From Armillaria gallica (lineage: Eukaryota > Basidiomycota > Agaricomycetes > Agaricales > Physalacriaceae): 64,000 nt of DNA. The notes below the pieces were generated by a model that ran no database searches, was not told where the DNA came from, and was given only the letters and a program-made list of their open reading frames with translations. Position numbers and translations under genes: made by a program. The stretch is taken from positions 1,860,001 through 1,924,000 of the forward strand of contig JBANDB010000015.1 in the NCBI GenBank assembly GCA_037576215.1, given 5' to 3'. How positions within the stretch are numbered: the stretch's first letter is position 1; every line of letters starts with the position of its first letter. Shown piece by piece: positions 1-11,190 of the stretch.

Positions 1-364
1 GCATTTGCTTGGCCTGTCTATGAGTATGATCAAATTGAGCATACTAAATTACCTCTTCATGACAATGTCTTCATAAGTGAGGGCCATCCATCAGAATACT
101 TATGTAAACTGCTCAAACGTTGATCAATGGATATTACCTCAAGACCACCGCAGGTCAGGCTATAAGGCTATGTCATTGTTTACTGGGTTTATTAGTGATA
201 ATATTCTGACATATATAACGATTACAAAAAATTGAAGTTACATGGGATAGCTGTATAACCAAAGTCATCATTGGCTGTGTTTATAATAGGATCTCTCAGT
301 TATTTGCCTTTCCGAAGAGTATTCCTGGTATATATGTGTTAGTATATAATGCACTTTTTCTGTG
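1..364. other. Unresolved left edge, no gene seen
   Basis: I see no coding segment here. The copy-1 DUF6535 homology begins near position 365, so this stretch replaces the 5' two thirds of that gene. It may be an inserted element or a rearrangement joint. No terminal inverted repeat or target duplication could be found because the left side is cut by the window. Confidence 0.4.
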
Positions 365-1026
365 GTGCGCTGCACATCAGGTCTATGTTATACCAATTGC
401 TTTCCTCCAAGGCTTTTGTCATCGTCAGCCCAGACCTTCAAACACTTGTATGCAAGATATTTATCTTTCTTGACAAATACCACTCTTGCATGAAACCTAT
501 ATCTCCAGACATACAGTTCTATTCTGTTGCTTATCAGTATTACTTTCATTCACCTGTGGGTGGTGGAGGGGGGTTGAAGGATGATGTGATGCCTTGCACC
601 CTGGGACATCTCATATCATCTTCCCTGAACCTGCCTCCAGCTTTATCTATGGATGACTCTGAATCCCATGAAACTCCCCTCAACCCACAACGTTATCCCC
701 TCTTTTTGACCGACTCACTCTTCCGGGTTATGTTGCTTCTCATTAAAGAACATAATGAAAGTGTTCTCTATGAGTGGGCATGACATCCTGCCATGTGAAA
801 TGTCTGGCCAGAGTGTCTCTCATGATTAGTGCAGTAGGCTTCAGGAGAGGAATTTCGCCAATGGGACTTTCTCGAACATGTTCTAGCTGTCATTGTAATC
901 AGAAAGCTGCAGAATATGCTGGGCCATAGTGGCAGCTACAATGAGTCTTTACCAAAGTATTATTCTGATGCATATACAGATGTAAACCAGCCTCATTGGC
1001 TGCAAGAAGTCTTTTCATCTAAGTGA
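365..1026 (+). pseudogene. DUF6535 protein, 3' remnant (copy 1)
   Basis: Only the C-terminal quarter of a DUF6535-family protein is left. It aligns over its whole length with the C-terminal part of copy 3 (32,350-32,975): both share CSEAF/SSKAF-like starts, ISPDLQTLVCKIF, then ESVLYEWA and a GEEF..WD block. The reading frame is broken by in-frame TGA codons after YEWA, then again within about 60 bases, and by a TAG. At the first two positions copy 3 has CAA where copy 1 has TGA. An ancestral CGA explains both by CpG decay on opposite strands. The N-terminal exons and all membrane segments are missing. This is a clear pseudogene. Confidence 0.8.
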
Positions 1027-1195
1027 GCCTATTTTTCATTGTTAATTCATGTAAACTGCTCTGACAGTGCTACAGTGGCAGAAAACCCAAATATTCACAG
1101 GTACAGAGTTTCGCAATATGATTAACCTTCTGGGCTCATCGAGGATAGATTGCGGTGCATCCAAAATTCCAGGAATTCTTGCATTGTAAACATCA
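1027..1195 (+). repeat. Conserved 3' flank of DUF6535 copies
   Basis: The bases after the copy-1 stop match those after copy 2 (13,812-13,985) and copy 3 (32,976-33,140), including a block reading TCCAAAATTCCAGGA. It is probably the old 3' untranslated region and shows that the genes were duplicated as whole transcription units. Confidence 0.6.
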
Positions 1196-2369
1196 AACAC
1201 AAGAAAACGTAGGAGGTGCCGGTTCTCCTGCTGTATTGAGTTGGATTAGGGATGTCCACCATACCCATATATGGGTATGGCCGTAAACGTTATGGGCAAC
1301 TGACAGGTATGGGTCACCCATACCCATACTGTAATGTTCTTGCCAGGATGGCTCAATGGTATAGTACAGCTGTAAAACGGTGATATGGGTGATACGGGCA
1401 ACATCTTGTAAAGTTGTGATAGGATATATGTGCTAGATGAGATGTGATCAGTGTAAAAGTAATGCAAAGAAGCCATTCTGCATAGACTACCCTTCAAAAC
1501 ACTCAAAATGCGATGAATCCCTACTATATTGACATATCTGTGCAAGAGATATCATCAAACCTGATATTTTGGCTGTCACAAGACAGCAAATGCAGCTGTA
1601 GATCACTTACCAAGCATAGAAACAAGTATGCTCAGTGCGAGGACCATGCATACAGTTTTCTAGAAAAAATACAGTTGGAAGGCATCGCCATCACATGATC
1701 ATTCACTGTTGCATTAGAGCTAGCTTTGAAGAACAGATTGTGGAAAGACAGCATAACAGGTTTCAAGTTGCAAATGTGCTGTAGCATGTGATTGGCGAAG
1801 AAACTCATGTGATAGCTTAAAGGAGAGGAGCCATAATTTGGAAGAAACTTCCAGAACTGAGAGAAGGGCAGGATCTCATGTATCTAACGTGCATGTATAA
1901 CCAAAGCAGAAGAGAAGGAGACCGAGATGTGGAAGTCAAAGTCTTGGATGATTTAAAATGTGGCATCAGGATCAAAACAAATAGAAAGCCATTGAATCAT
2001 CGTGTATAATGAGTATATGTCTCTGGAAAAGTCACTTGTAGAGAAAGCTGGAAGAAAATGTGTCTATGTGATTAAACATGGTGGCAAGAAAGGTAGTCAT
2101 ACATGGTGCACAGGTTCTTTTCCTTCACCTAAAGAGTGCAGAAATTATTCCATCTTTCAACTCATTTTTGTGAACTCATTTTTTATCATTAAAAGTCCAA
2201 ATGAAATGTCACAACATTTTGAGATTTTGTTTTTCTGCAATGAAAATGTACCAGCTCCAGCAGTGATTTAGTGGCGTCTGGACTTGTCATGGTCTTGTGA
2301 CTGGAAAGTAGCTCATTTGGGTGACTTTTTGATCAATTCTGGTAACTGAGTCTTTACTTGTTGACTGCC
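1196..2369. other. No supported gene; possible lone transposon end
   Basis: Open frames here are short and have no recognisable motif. At 1,243 a TAGGGATGTCCACC start followed by mirrored CCATACCCATA/TATGGGTATGG blocks looks like a hAT-type terminal repeat, but no second end was found downstream. Confidence 0.35.
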
Positions 2370-3280
2370 ATGTTGATTGGCATCTCATCGTCGAGCTCGA
2401 TGGTGAGCTCTGTTTTGATTTGATTTGATTCTCTTTATCTCTTTCTCAATGTCTTCCTGCAGCTGCGTGAAATGGGTGATAAAAACAAGAAAGGTAAGTA
2501 TTTCACATCTCTGTGTTGGCAGCCTTTGTTAACAAGATGTCTAGCAGTATGATTTGATTACTGGTGACACGCTTGAAAAGCATTCACATGTGTAATTTCA
2601 CGAAATGTATCAATACATACATTTTACAGAACCTAGATACCAAAGCAATGCGAGAGGCCTTAGAGCGCAATGTCCTAAGCACAGGCAATGAAGTACCTTG
2701 AGTGATGTTCAGTGGAGTGCATGGCTTAACTGTAGAGTGATACTATAAGGGTCACACTAAGTATAAAGTCTCAGCACTTGACACTGAGTATACTGATGAT
2801 GCACAGAGGACGTGTGCTAAGAACAGAACCAGCGAAGCTCAGGAGATAATTGATACTTCGTGTAACCTTGATCTATGATGCACAGGGCACGGCCATGCTG
2901 GGAGCTAGCGCTCTAGACCTCAGAATGTTTAGAATTGAAGTAAGACCAATGTCTCTGACTTTGGCCGATGCACATGAGGCCTAGACTAGAAACTAGTGGT
3001 CCTAGAAGACCATAGAAATCACTAGAAGATATTATTACTATAAAGATGAGTTGTGCTCTAGGCTACAACTCCGAGGAGATACTAGGCGATGTCAGTACAT
3101 GTGGATAGCGTGGCTAACCGATGTTGTGCAGCTGAGAGACCAGGATCTGGCCCCGAGCCAGAGCTCTGAGTAAGCGCCAAGCAATGGCATGATTATGGCG
3201 ACATGCACGGCACCCAGGAAAGGAAGTCCCGCAAGCCAAGAGTTACTATTTAAGGTTGTATTAATATGTAGAGTGCATAG

Positions 3281-3288
3281 TATAAATA
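3281..3288 (+). promoter_or_regulatory. TATA box of LTR copy A
   Basis: TATAAATA lies mid-LTR and is conserved in inverted form in copy B (39,724-39,731). It probably set the start of the retroelement transcript. Confidence 0.5.
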
Positions 3289-3589
3289 CAGTAGTGTAGT
3301 AATAGTGTACAAGTTTCGGACCCCCCTTGTTGGAGCATGAAAGCCCTCAGCTTAGCACTCTAGCTTCAGGATTAGTTTGTAGCTTTGAGCAAGAGAATAG
3401 ACCTTTTATTGATAACATTTGAGTGACTTGAGTAGCATGCAAGGCATAGAAAGCTAGCGTGGGACTTGTGTACAGTTTGAGTGATTGGTTGACTGCGCTC
3501 TACCCTGAGAATAAGAGATATTGTGTCATTGCGGATGCGCTCTTGAGTTTTGAGGGTTTATTGTGATGCACGGTGCTACAAGTGGCAGA

Positions 3590-3908
3590 GGTTCAAACCC
3601 TTTGGCTTGTCGGATGGTGTTTCTTGGGTACGAGATACTACAGGCAGCAGAGGTTCAAACCCTTTGGTCTGGTTAGTGTTCGTACCGAGGCCTTCTTTTA
3701 ATGTGCAGTGCTACAGGCAGCAGAGGTTCAAACCCTGTGGTCTGATTAGTGCATGCTTGAGGGTTCTCATTCTGCAAGCGGCAGAGGTTCAAACCCTTTG
3801 GCTTGTTGGACGGGGTTTATTTGGTTATTGTTTCTCTGGATCGGCACAGGTTCAAACCCTGTGGGTCTATGATCGGTTTTGGAAGCTGGAGTGCATAGGT
3901 TCAAATCC
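3590..3908 (+). repeat. Six tandem GGTTCAAACCC units in LTR
   Basis: GGTTCAAA(C/T)CC occurs at 3,590, 3,652, 3,725, 3,786, 3,849 and 3,898, spaced 49-73 bp. Most units are preceded by CAGCAGA or GGCAGA and followed by CTTTGGCTTGT or CTGTGGTCTG. The core resembles the RNA polymerase III B-box (GGTTCGANTCC). The same array is kept in inverted copy B (39,102-39,421). The units lie downstream of the TATA box and upstream of the polyadenylation signal, so within the transcribed part of the LTR. Confidence 0.75.
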
Positions 3909-4110
3909 TGTGGCTTGAGTGGATGTGTTTTGAAGGGTTTCTGCTTAGAGCACAAGCTTTGAGTCATGTTTAGAGTGTGTTTAAGTTCTTTGTGGTCACC
4001 TGTGTGTGTTGTGCGAGGCTTATTGAGGGTTTTGTTGGTGTGTGGCAATGTGTTGTGTATTGTAGTACACCTTGCCTTGAGGCCTGGCGACATTGGTTGC
4101 CCCTCTTGTT

Positions 4111-4116
4111 AATAAA
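4111..4116 (+). terminator. Polyadenylation signal of LTR copy A
   Basis: AATAAA follows the tandem array by about 200 bp; the inverted copy carries it at 38,389-38,394. Confidence 0.45.
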
Positions 4117-5580
4117 AGCCTTTGGACTTAGAGAGATCTAGATACCCTACGAGTGCTATCGCTATATGTGTGTATTGTATATTCTGAGAGTTTAGTTGTG
4201 TTGCTTCAATCTGCTTCTATCGCATAATATCCTCCCAAGAACTTTGAGGGTTTGTGTGTATAGTGTTGGGTGTGGGTGTAATCAGTGTCTTTGATGCTGT
4301 TGCATTTCTAGCCTGCGTGCACAGAGTCTCTTCACTGGGTAAGAGATTTTCACCAATTCTCATTCTATATAGCTTACCATTCCTTTTCTTTCCCTAGGCT
4401 TGCCTCGATACACTGCTGACAAATCCACTCAGCCTACACAATGGTAGGTGGCTTTTCCTCATCCTTTTCATGTTTGGCTTATGCGGCATTCATCAGAGCA
4501 GTTCTGTATGCTGTTGACATCATGAATTTGTCCTGACAAGCATGAGTTCAACATTTTTCAGGAGCATGGTCACTAGACTTGGCAAGCCATTCCCGAAGCT
4601 GATTTAAATGAGGGCTAACAATTACTCTGGCCACCACTGTCAGGATTCCAAGGGAGGATGGCAGACGATATTCTGGAGAGTGCTAGTTGTATGAGTGGAG
4701 GTGCATGTATTGTTTTGTGAATGAGATTTGGCATTGCTCATGTTGATCAGGTCCCCTCTCACTTGTTGCAGCTCAACTCCGCATCAACGGCGCATCAGTA
4801 TCCCCCATGGTACGTGAAATTCCACATAGCTTTATCTCCACTCAGGCCATCTTTTCAGAGGGACCGTTCCCATGTGTTGCGCCATCGATAAGAGTGATAG
4901 GAGCAGGAATTCAGATGTTGTTTGGGAAGGCTTGCTTTGTACATGCAGAACAGACAAGCATAGGAATGGGAACCATGAGTGGACGAGACAGGAGGTTGTG
5001 TGCATGCCGAGGGAGGTGTATAGGATGGATGTGGCATTAGACCAGTTGACAGCGACTGTTTTCGGACCTCAGATGTGAGATGCAGCATATATACAGGCTA
5101 TAGAATGTGTGTCCCACAACCCTCCTATCACATTCGCCACTATGGATGCATATGGTGCTGATGCATCTGAGCTCTTGTCTGCCCTCACCGTGTTCCTCTG
5201 TGTGGATGATAGTCAGTTCTATTCTTGTTCGTCCCTTCCCATCCCCTTATCGCTTACTTACTAACCCCGGTGTACACAGGATCACCTCACTCTGCAACTT
5301 GCAAGTCTGCCTTGTTCATCATCCTCTTCGGCTGTCTTCCTGTCACGTCTGTGCTTCCCACCTGTTAGGAATTGTCTGCGCTGTCTGCAAGGCTACCATC
5401 CACACCAAGTATGTCTTCTGTTTCCTCCTTCTCTCCATCAGCTCACACTTTCCCAGTCTCGCCAAATCAGGGTGTGCATTTGGCATCATCACCGCCTTCA
5501 TCGCTAAATATGTCGGCCTCTTTGAGTTGCACGCATCCGAGTGCAAAGCAGTTACTGTACTCTTAATGGATGCATTCTAG

Positions 5581-7379
5581 TTCTGTACTTTACTATACTT
5601 CTATTCGTTGTATGCTTTCTCAGCATTGAATACCATGACCTACCGTAACATGTTATCCATTCCACATGTCCTCGATCGATTCCAATTGTAGTTTACAATT
5701 GTGCCCATGCTATCATTATAATACAATAATACAGTGTCTACAAAAGTCATAAGTACTGTACTCCCTCTGTAATTACACTAAAACCTTTGGTCTCATCTAG
5801 ATTATGTATCTCGACTCGAGTACAAGCTAAATCTCTCCATGTCCTAAGCCAGACTAAGAATGTTGCCCTGCCACATACTAACCCAGCATGTATATCACTA
5901 TCACATTGAATACGCACTCTAGTTGATGCTTGTAGGTCCATCTCTCCTGATCACATGTCACTTTGCAGATCCTCCGATTCAGACATCCGCCCAGCTGAAC
6001 ATTGTCCCCTGCAGGGGCAAGTCGGCTTGGATGTGGGGAAACAGACATTGCTCCACTGTCCACTTGGCATCAAGAAGCAGGGGATGATGCTATATGTACT
6101 GCACTTGACAGCGAATCCATATAGGGCATGGTGGGAAAGGTGCCAAGTCCAGACACCTGTATATCTCCAACCTAACGTTTGGAGGCTATGGCTTGATGCC
6201 GACACCCTTTTCAGTGGGTACAGCTCCACGATGGTGGGGTGAGAAAAGCAAGAAGCTTTGCTCGTATCGTATATTTCTACCAATAGAGGCCAGAAATCAA
6301 CAAGATCTGACACACAAGATGCGAGGGTACCTGTCCAGGTGAGATGGAGCGGAAGGTTGTCCTCTCTGACTTGGTATGTGTACCAGGAAGCTAGATATGG
6401 TGCACTGGGAAAGATAATGAGTCCCAAGCTTGTAAACACATCACTGGTGAGAGGGCAACAAACTTTGCTTGTATCCCCAACCAACAGAGCATTCTAGCTC
6501 AAATTTGATATTCAGAGCTAGGATACCTGCATATGGGTGCCTCAAGATGAAAGAGGTGGGTGGGAGATATCTTTCTCGCTTACTGAAATTCAGAACAGAG
6601 TTCAACTGCGACACCTGTATAGATTGGAAACACAGAATGGCAATGCAATATGGGTCCATGTTTGTCGTGAATGAGATGGAGATAAAGTGGGAGGGCAGGA
6701 TGTAGTTTCTTGTGCATCAGGAAAAGGCATGTGTTTATCCACTGTGCTTGATAGATGGCACGTTGGGGAATGGCACCGAGTTTGGAGGGTGCCAGCCCCA
6801 CCTAACTGGAGGAGAGTGACCATGGATCTCAGCTCTTGCATGCACATCATCATCCTCTCTGATGTGTCTATGCCAAGGCTGAGAGATGCATCTTGGGAAT
6901 CGAAATTGAAGCCAAGCATTCATAGGTATTCTTCTGTTGTTCATTGGAATCGAGTTCAACTGCCCCACCGGTTCTTCTATGCCATGATCTACAATAGTTC
7001 ATATTGAGATAAGATTGTACAGACAGATCTGAAACACGAATGAGGGTGCCTATGGGTCTATGTTTCTCATGTCTAAGATGAACAAGGTGGGATGTTTCTC
7101 TTGGGACGCTCCCATTGGTGACTCAATCAGCATCTGTTTATGGAAGGACTTGCACCTGCACCTCATCGACTCGGTGATGGTTGTGTACAGAGAGAGCTGG
7201 CACCGAATTACTGGTCAACATCCAAGAAGTAAGGATACACCGGGACCCACAAGATTGGAGATCTCGACACAGGAAGTACGTACGTTGAGCCGAACCACTG
7301 GCTGTTCAGTATTGACTTTTCCTGCTCACCGTCTTGCCATGGTAGATCCAAGCAAACCCAGAGATATAGCCAAGAGCTA
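5581..7379. other. Unrecognised stretch with loose internal repeats
   Basis: The longest open frame is 177 codons on the minus strand (6,484-5,951); it matches nothing I recognise. On the minus strand a motif like GG(T/C)A(C/T)CC(C/T)..CAGATCT or ...GAATATC recurs near 6,320, 6,530 and 7,040, so the region may be a decayed repetitive coding sequence. I would not call a gene here. Confidence 0.3.
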
Positions 7380-8580
7380 AGACTGACACAGGTGAATACC
7401 TCGGACATTGGGTGGATGCGAGTTAACTTACTATTCCTGACACATCCATGGTCATCCTCCTTCCTGCAGCTCTTTGTTCTAACCGTCACATTCTAGGGCC
7501 TGCTCACCGGAGGACACCATTAGGCATCGACATTGGAGGAATTCGGTGGCACTGTATAGTGCTCCACAATGCTACTGCCATGCTGATCAGAGAGATCAAT
7601 ATCTCTGGGGAGAGTGAGCACCTTTGAGTGTAAGTGAGAAGTGGGTGAACTCACCCTCTCACATGTTTCCCCATCGGTCGAGAACGACAACAATGTCCTG
7701 CCCTCCACAACAAGTATGTGATACTGTCGTCGTCTCTGGGTAAAATTTGGTCCTTGCACTTGCGAGAACTCAATTGACATCATGTCATCACTGGCTGGGG
7801 TGCAGGTCAGTTGGACTGTTGTCAATTCAGATGTTGATGAGACTCAGCAAGGAAGATTATGCTGCAGAAGGAAGGTTAAAGAAAATGTATCACTCAGTGA
7901 GTAAACGAACCTCTGAATCCATGCCCCGTATGCCAGACATCAATACCATATTAAAGTCCTCCTTGTCAGTGCAGTCTTGATCGAGGCCTAGGTTTTGGGC
8001 AGCTTGAATGAACGGTAAATATACCACCTTAAGCAGGCACCAGAATACTTACAAGACATCAAGAAGAAGGCCAGAATCATCTTGAAGAGCCTTCAAAATC
8101 GTTGGTGAAAGGGAGGAATGGAATGATGGAAATAGCTAGCGTTGGTGGCGGTGAGAAACTGGGAGAGGAAAAGGACAACTCGGCTTAGACTCGGCCATAT
8201 CCAAGCTTTCTTATTTTGGGCATCGACATCCATCTCATGATAATTCAGTGCAGTGCTTTGTGATGCATATTACACCAGCATGGGCACAATCTCGGGATAA
8301 CTTAGAGCAGTAAGGAAAGGTGACAAAGGGTAAGAGGTCAGATGAACCGTGACACAGCACCCTTCTTTGTACAATATTCATGACTGACCATGCTTCCCTA
8401 GGTTACAGCACCAAGAATGCGCCACTTGCCATTCAAACTAAGAGATTATTCCTCCTATATTGCAGGATGGAAAGTATTTGAGCTGTACCAATGTCAGGTT
8501 TGATGTGACTTCAGGCACTGAAGCTTCATAGATGTATATTCTCACCTTTGTATGACTCTTCAAGCTTCAAGATTAAATAT
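7380..8580 (-). pseudogene. Family A multi-exon locus, fragment 1
   Basis: Part of an unrecognised minus-strand family seen also at 9,960-10,608, 19,400-22,060 and 46,840-47,680. Conserved minus-strand landmarks are an exon reading DDMMSIEFSQVQGPNF near 7,770 ending at a GTGAGTTCA donor, an intron containing TCTCCCCAGAGATATTGATC, and an exon ending VSGI before GTAAGTTAACTC. The 8,000-8,560 part matches 21,560-22,050 and would be the upstream part of the transcription unit. Frames differ between copies, so these are decayed. No function can be proposed. Confidence 0.45.
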
Positions 8581-9959
8581 CATGATGAATCAGATGAAAA
8601 AATTCAATATTAGAGAAGAGAACAAACTTTGGGACCATGAAAGGAATGGTCGATGGAAGAAGGCCTGTCAAAATAGCGTGAGGTATTGATCTTGAAACTT
8701 GAGCCTGAGCTTTGAAGTAGGTTATTCCATTCACCTATGCTTGTCCCGTTTCTTATGGTAACAACTCTAGATCTGTTATAGCCATCTTCGAAGCTAATAT
8801 AATTCTACAGCAAAGGGCCTGGAAGATCCTTGACAATCGAATCCCTGGGCAGATAACCAGAGTCAGTGTTTACACATCAAACCCTGTCATTTTTTGTGTC
8901 CTTAGCTTTGACGATCTTGGCAAGGTCTAACTATCATCTGTTAAACTAATTAGGCTGTCAGAGGTCTTTTTTCTCTTTCCACACCACATGGGAGTCAAGG
9001 CACCAGCAAGAAATAATACTACAATCCTCTGAATTCTGATTCTTATGTCCTCAACATCTTTCAAAATTCATAAGCATGGGGATCTTGTTGGTGTGTGGGT
9101 CATCAAATGCGCCTTGTGATGGTCGCAGGATTGTTTTCCTCTCAAAATTCCCGTCCAATGGAAGGGATACGAGACTTCCTCCCAGTCGATTGATGAGCTT
9201 TTAGATTTGTTGACTTCGGGTGACATCATGCCGGAGTGCCATTATACAGCTGGCACCAGGCTGTTTGGTCGCTTTAAAACTCATGAAACCTCAATAGGAT
9301 GTTACAGACTTGCAGCTTGACCACTGAAAAGAGTTACTGCATCACTGCCTCTATTAAAGCCTTTCCCACTAATTGGATGCTCTCAGAGATCTTATGATTC
9401 ATTTTAGCCACTGACTACGAAAACTCTAGCTCGTCATCATAGACAGGAATGCCATGTTGGAATCTGAAGATGCTTGGTCACTAGAGAGGATATTATTTCA
9501 GTGAGCAAGTACATCTGATGTAATTTTCAGACTTGGAACACTGATGAGACTACACACGCCAGAGTACTATGCTTTTGTTGTTGTCAAGATCTTATGACAT
9601 ACCAAAGGCTTCCTTCCCCATCTTGCTTCAGGCTGGCCCTGCATTGTGTGGAGTAAACGTGGATTGAATAGTGTTCAGTGACAAGTGCACACTGGTGCAA
9701 TCATGGCTCTTTGCACACAACCAGACAACATTGCATGTATATCTATCGTACTTAAACGATCACCAAAAGAAATTTGAAGGAAAGGCACTTGTTGAGATGC
9801 GTAGCCATACATCACTGCAAAGGTGAAGGGAGCATACAAAAATGAATATCAATCAGAGGAATACTGAGCTACTTGTCTGATGTCATCCTCATCTCCACCT
9901 GAGTCATGGTTAGAGTGGAAGCCTTGGTAGCAGTGGGTATACAATGTACCAAAAAATGC
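8581..9959. other. No supported gene
   Basis: Stops occur in all frames. One 50-codon stretch near 9,150-9,320 (+) reads PVQWKGYETSS, faintly like a chromodomain of retrotransposon integrases, but it has no other retroelement context. Confidence 0.3.
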
Positions 9960-10608
9960 CTCTTTGTTAGTATGACCCAATGTTCATACATGGTGTTGGG
10001 ACAAATTTCCCCCAACAGCACCAGTTTCTCACTGTGTTCAAAGGACATCCTTGGAGGGCAAAAACCTTGGGTTTGGGAGTTGTCCGAGGAATGAAATTAG
10101 AGAGTGGGATCAGGCTAAGGAGGGGTTTAGGGCTCCTTGTTGTTTGAGAAACTGGCAGAACTTACCATCCATGTTGCCGTCTCCTCCATCACTGCCATCT
10201 CCTTCAATCCTTCCTCTGACCTGCACCAGGTACTTGGTGGGATGACAATACATCGTCCTGAAGCAAAAACAGGTTTCTGCCCACAGACGTCAACATCGCT
10301 CAAGACTTGAGCTTGAGCTTGAGGCCTGAAGTGCTGAGGCCTGAGGGCTGAGACCTGCCTTCCACAACAAGTACGCAATGCTGTCGTCCTCTCAGGGCAA
10401 AATTTGGCCCCTACACTTGCGAGAACTCAATAGACATCATATTATCACTGGCAGGGATGCAGGTAAACAGACCTCTGACCATGCCTCGTATACCAGACAT
10501 CAATACCACATTAAAGTCCTCCTTGTTAGTGTGGTCTTGATCTTGAGGTTTTGGGCAGCTGGAAGGAATAGTATTCTGGCAATGGTAATACACACCTGAG
10601 GACTCCAT
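9960..10608 (-). pseudogene. Family A locus, fragment 2
   Basis: This second fragment carries the acidic exon of the family: on the minus strand it reads VRGRIEGDGSDGGDGNMDG and ends at a GTAAGTTCTGCC donor, as in the 19.5-kb and 47.0-kb copies. The exon with SDNMMSIEFSQV (10,430) is joined almost directly to it, so the middle exons present in the other copies are deleted. It is a rearranged pseudogene. Confidence 0.5.
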
Positions 10609-11190
10609 GTCTCGATGTGATCACGGTAAAGAATTATCAGGCCAAGTACTATCAAAAAGTAATGGTCATGCACAGACGCAGTGCTAATCAGGAGACAGCA
10701 CAGCGGAAGTTGTAAGCAAGAAGATGGGGAAGACTGGAGGCCTCAGACCATACTCATAACCCTGACGTCTAAGCTCTTGCTTGTGAGACACACAAGTCTA
10801 CTCGGACATCTTATTACTTTACTTACCTGAATTATTTCTTCATTGGCAGCTACTCTTCTGAGCCTTCTGTTTTTCTTTTCTGTGGCTTTGCTTTGGCTCC
10901 TTAAAGACGTTGTGATGACTGCCCATTGAGGTTTCTAGAGTGAATTATATCTGCCAGATATAATCTCATGAATGGCACTCGCCTCACACCTTTCGAGTTC
11001 CTTTGGTTATCTTTAGAAGGTATCGGACCATCGACGGATCTCTTCAGCATCATTAAAGCACAGTGCTGTGTTTGAACATGCAACAAGCACATTTTCTTCC
11101 TTGACAGCTACCATTGCCATTGACAGTGAGCTCTGTTGTTGTCAAACACTGGATGCCAGCTTAACCACCTAATTTTTCAGCTGACACGTT
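10609..11190 (+). other. Upstream region of DUF6535 copy 2
   Basis: No coding sequence. The last 130 bases share AACAAGCAC...TTCCTTGACAGC with the leaders of copies 3 and 4. A TTTTTCAG acceptor near 11,180 precedes the ATG, so the gene probably has an intron in its leader. Confidence 0.45.

Larger units (their letters stand above)
2565..4334 (+). mobile_element. Solo LTR, family 1, copy A (1,770 bp)
   Basis: The element starts TGACACGCTTGAAAAG and ends GTCTCTTCA, so it has the TG...CA termini of an LTR. It is flanked by a 4-bp CTGG duplication (2,561-2,564 and 4,335-4,338). It has a TATAAATA box and a downstream AATAAA, the expected U3-R-U5 order. No gag or pol sequence is attached, so it is a solo LTR left by recombination between LTRs. 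An inverted copy of the same length (1,771 bp once a later insertion and its duplication are removed) lies at 38,171-40,447. Comparison with uninterrupted family C copies supports both edges. Confidence 0.85.
2370..5580 (+). pseudogene. Family C multi-exon locus, copy 1, split by LTR
   Basis: This locus matches three others (33,680-35,235; 60,340-60,730; 61,930-63,100). The shared landmarks are a GAGCTCGA-rich leader near 2,390, a GAAAGGTA(A/G)G donor, a pyrimidine-rich acceptor before the GCCT..CTGC exon near 4,400, short exons near 4,640-4,700, and a 3' part near 5,270-5,500. I do not recognise the family. The frame is not conserved between copies, so it may be a decayed protein gene or a spliced non-coding transcript. 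A solo LTR is inserted at 2,565-4,334; removing it and one CTGG copy restores the alignment. CpG sites present in the 33.7-kb copy are mostly TpG or CpA here. Confidence 0.5.

Noticed and set aside
1243..1330. hAT MITE beginning TAGGGATGTCC
   Set aside because: Only one end is visible; no matching inverted end or octamer duplication was found.
3590..3908. CRISPR-like direct repeats
   Set aside because: Spacing is irregular, units are only about 11 bp plus drifting flanks, there are no cas genes, and the DNA is eukaryotic. The array belongs to an LTR.
5951..6484. 177-codon minus-strand open frame
   Set aside because: No recognisable domain; overlapping frames on both strands are similarly open.
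9150..9320. Chromodomain-like PVQWKGYE frame
   Set aside because: Only one short motif, no integrase or RNase H nearby, and stops in the surrounding frame.
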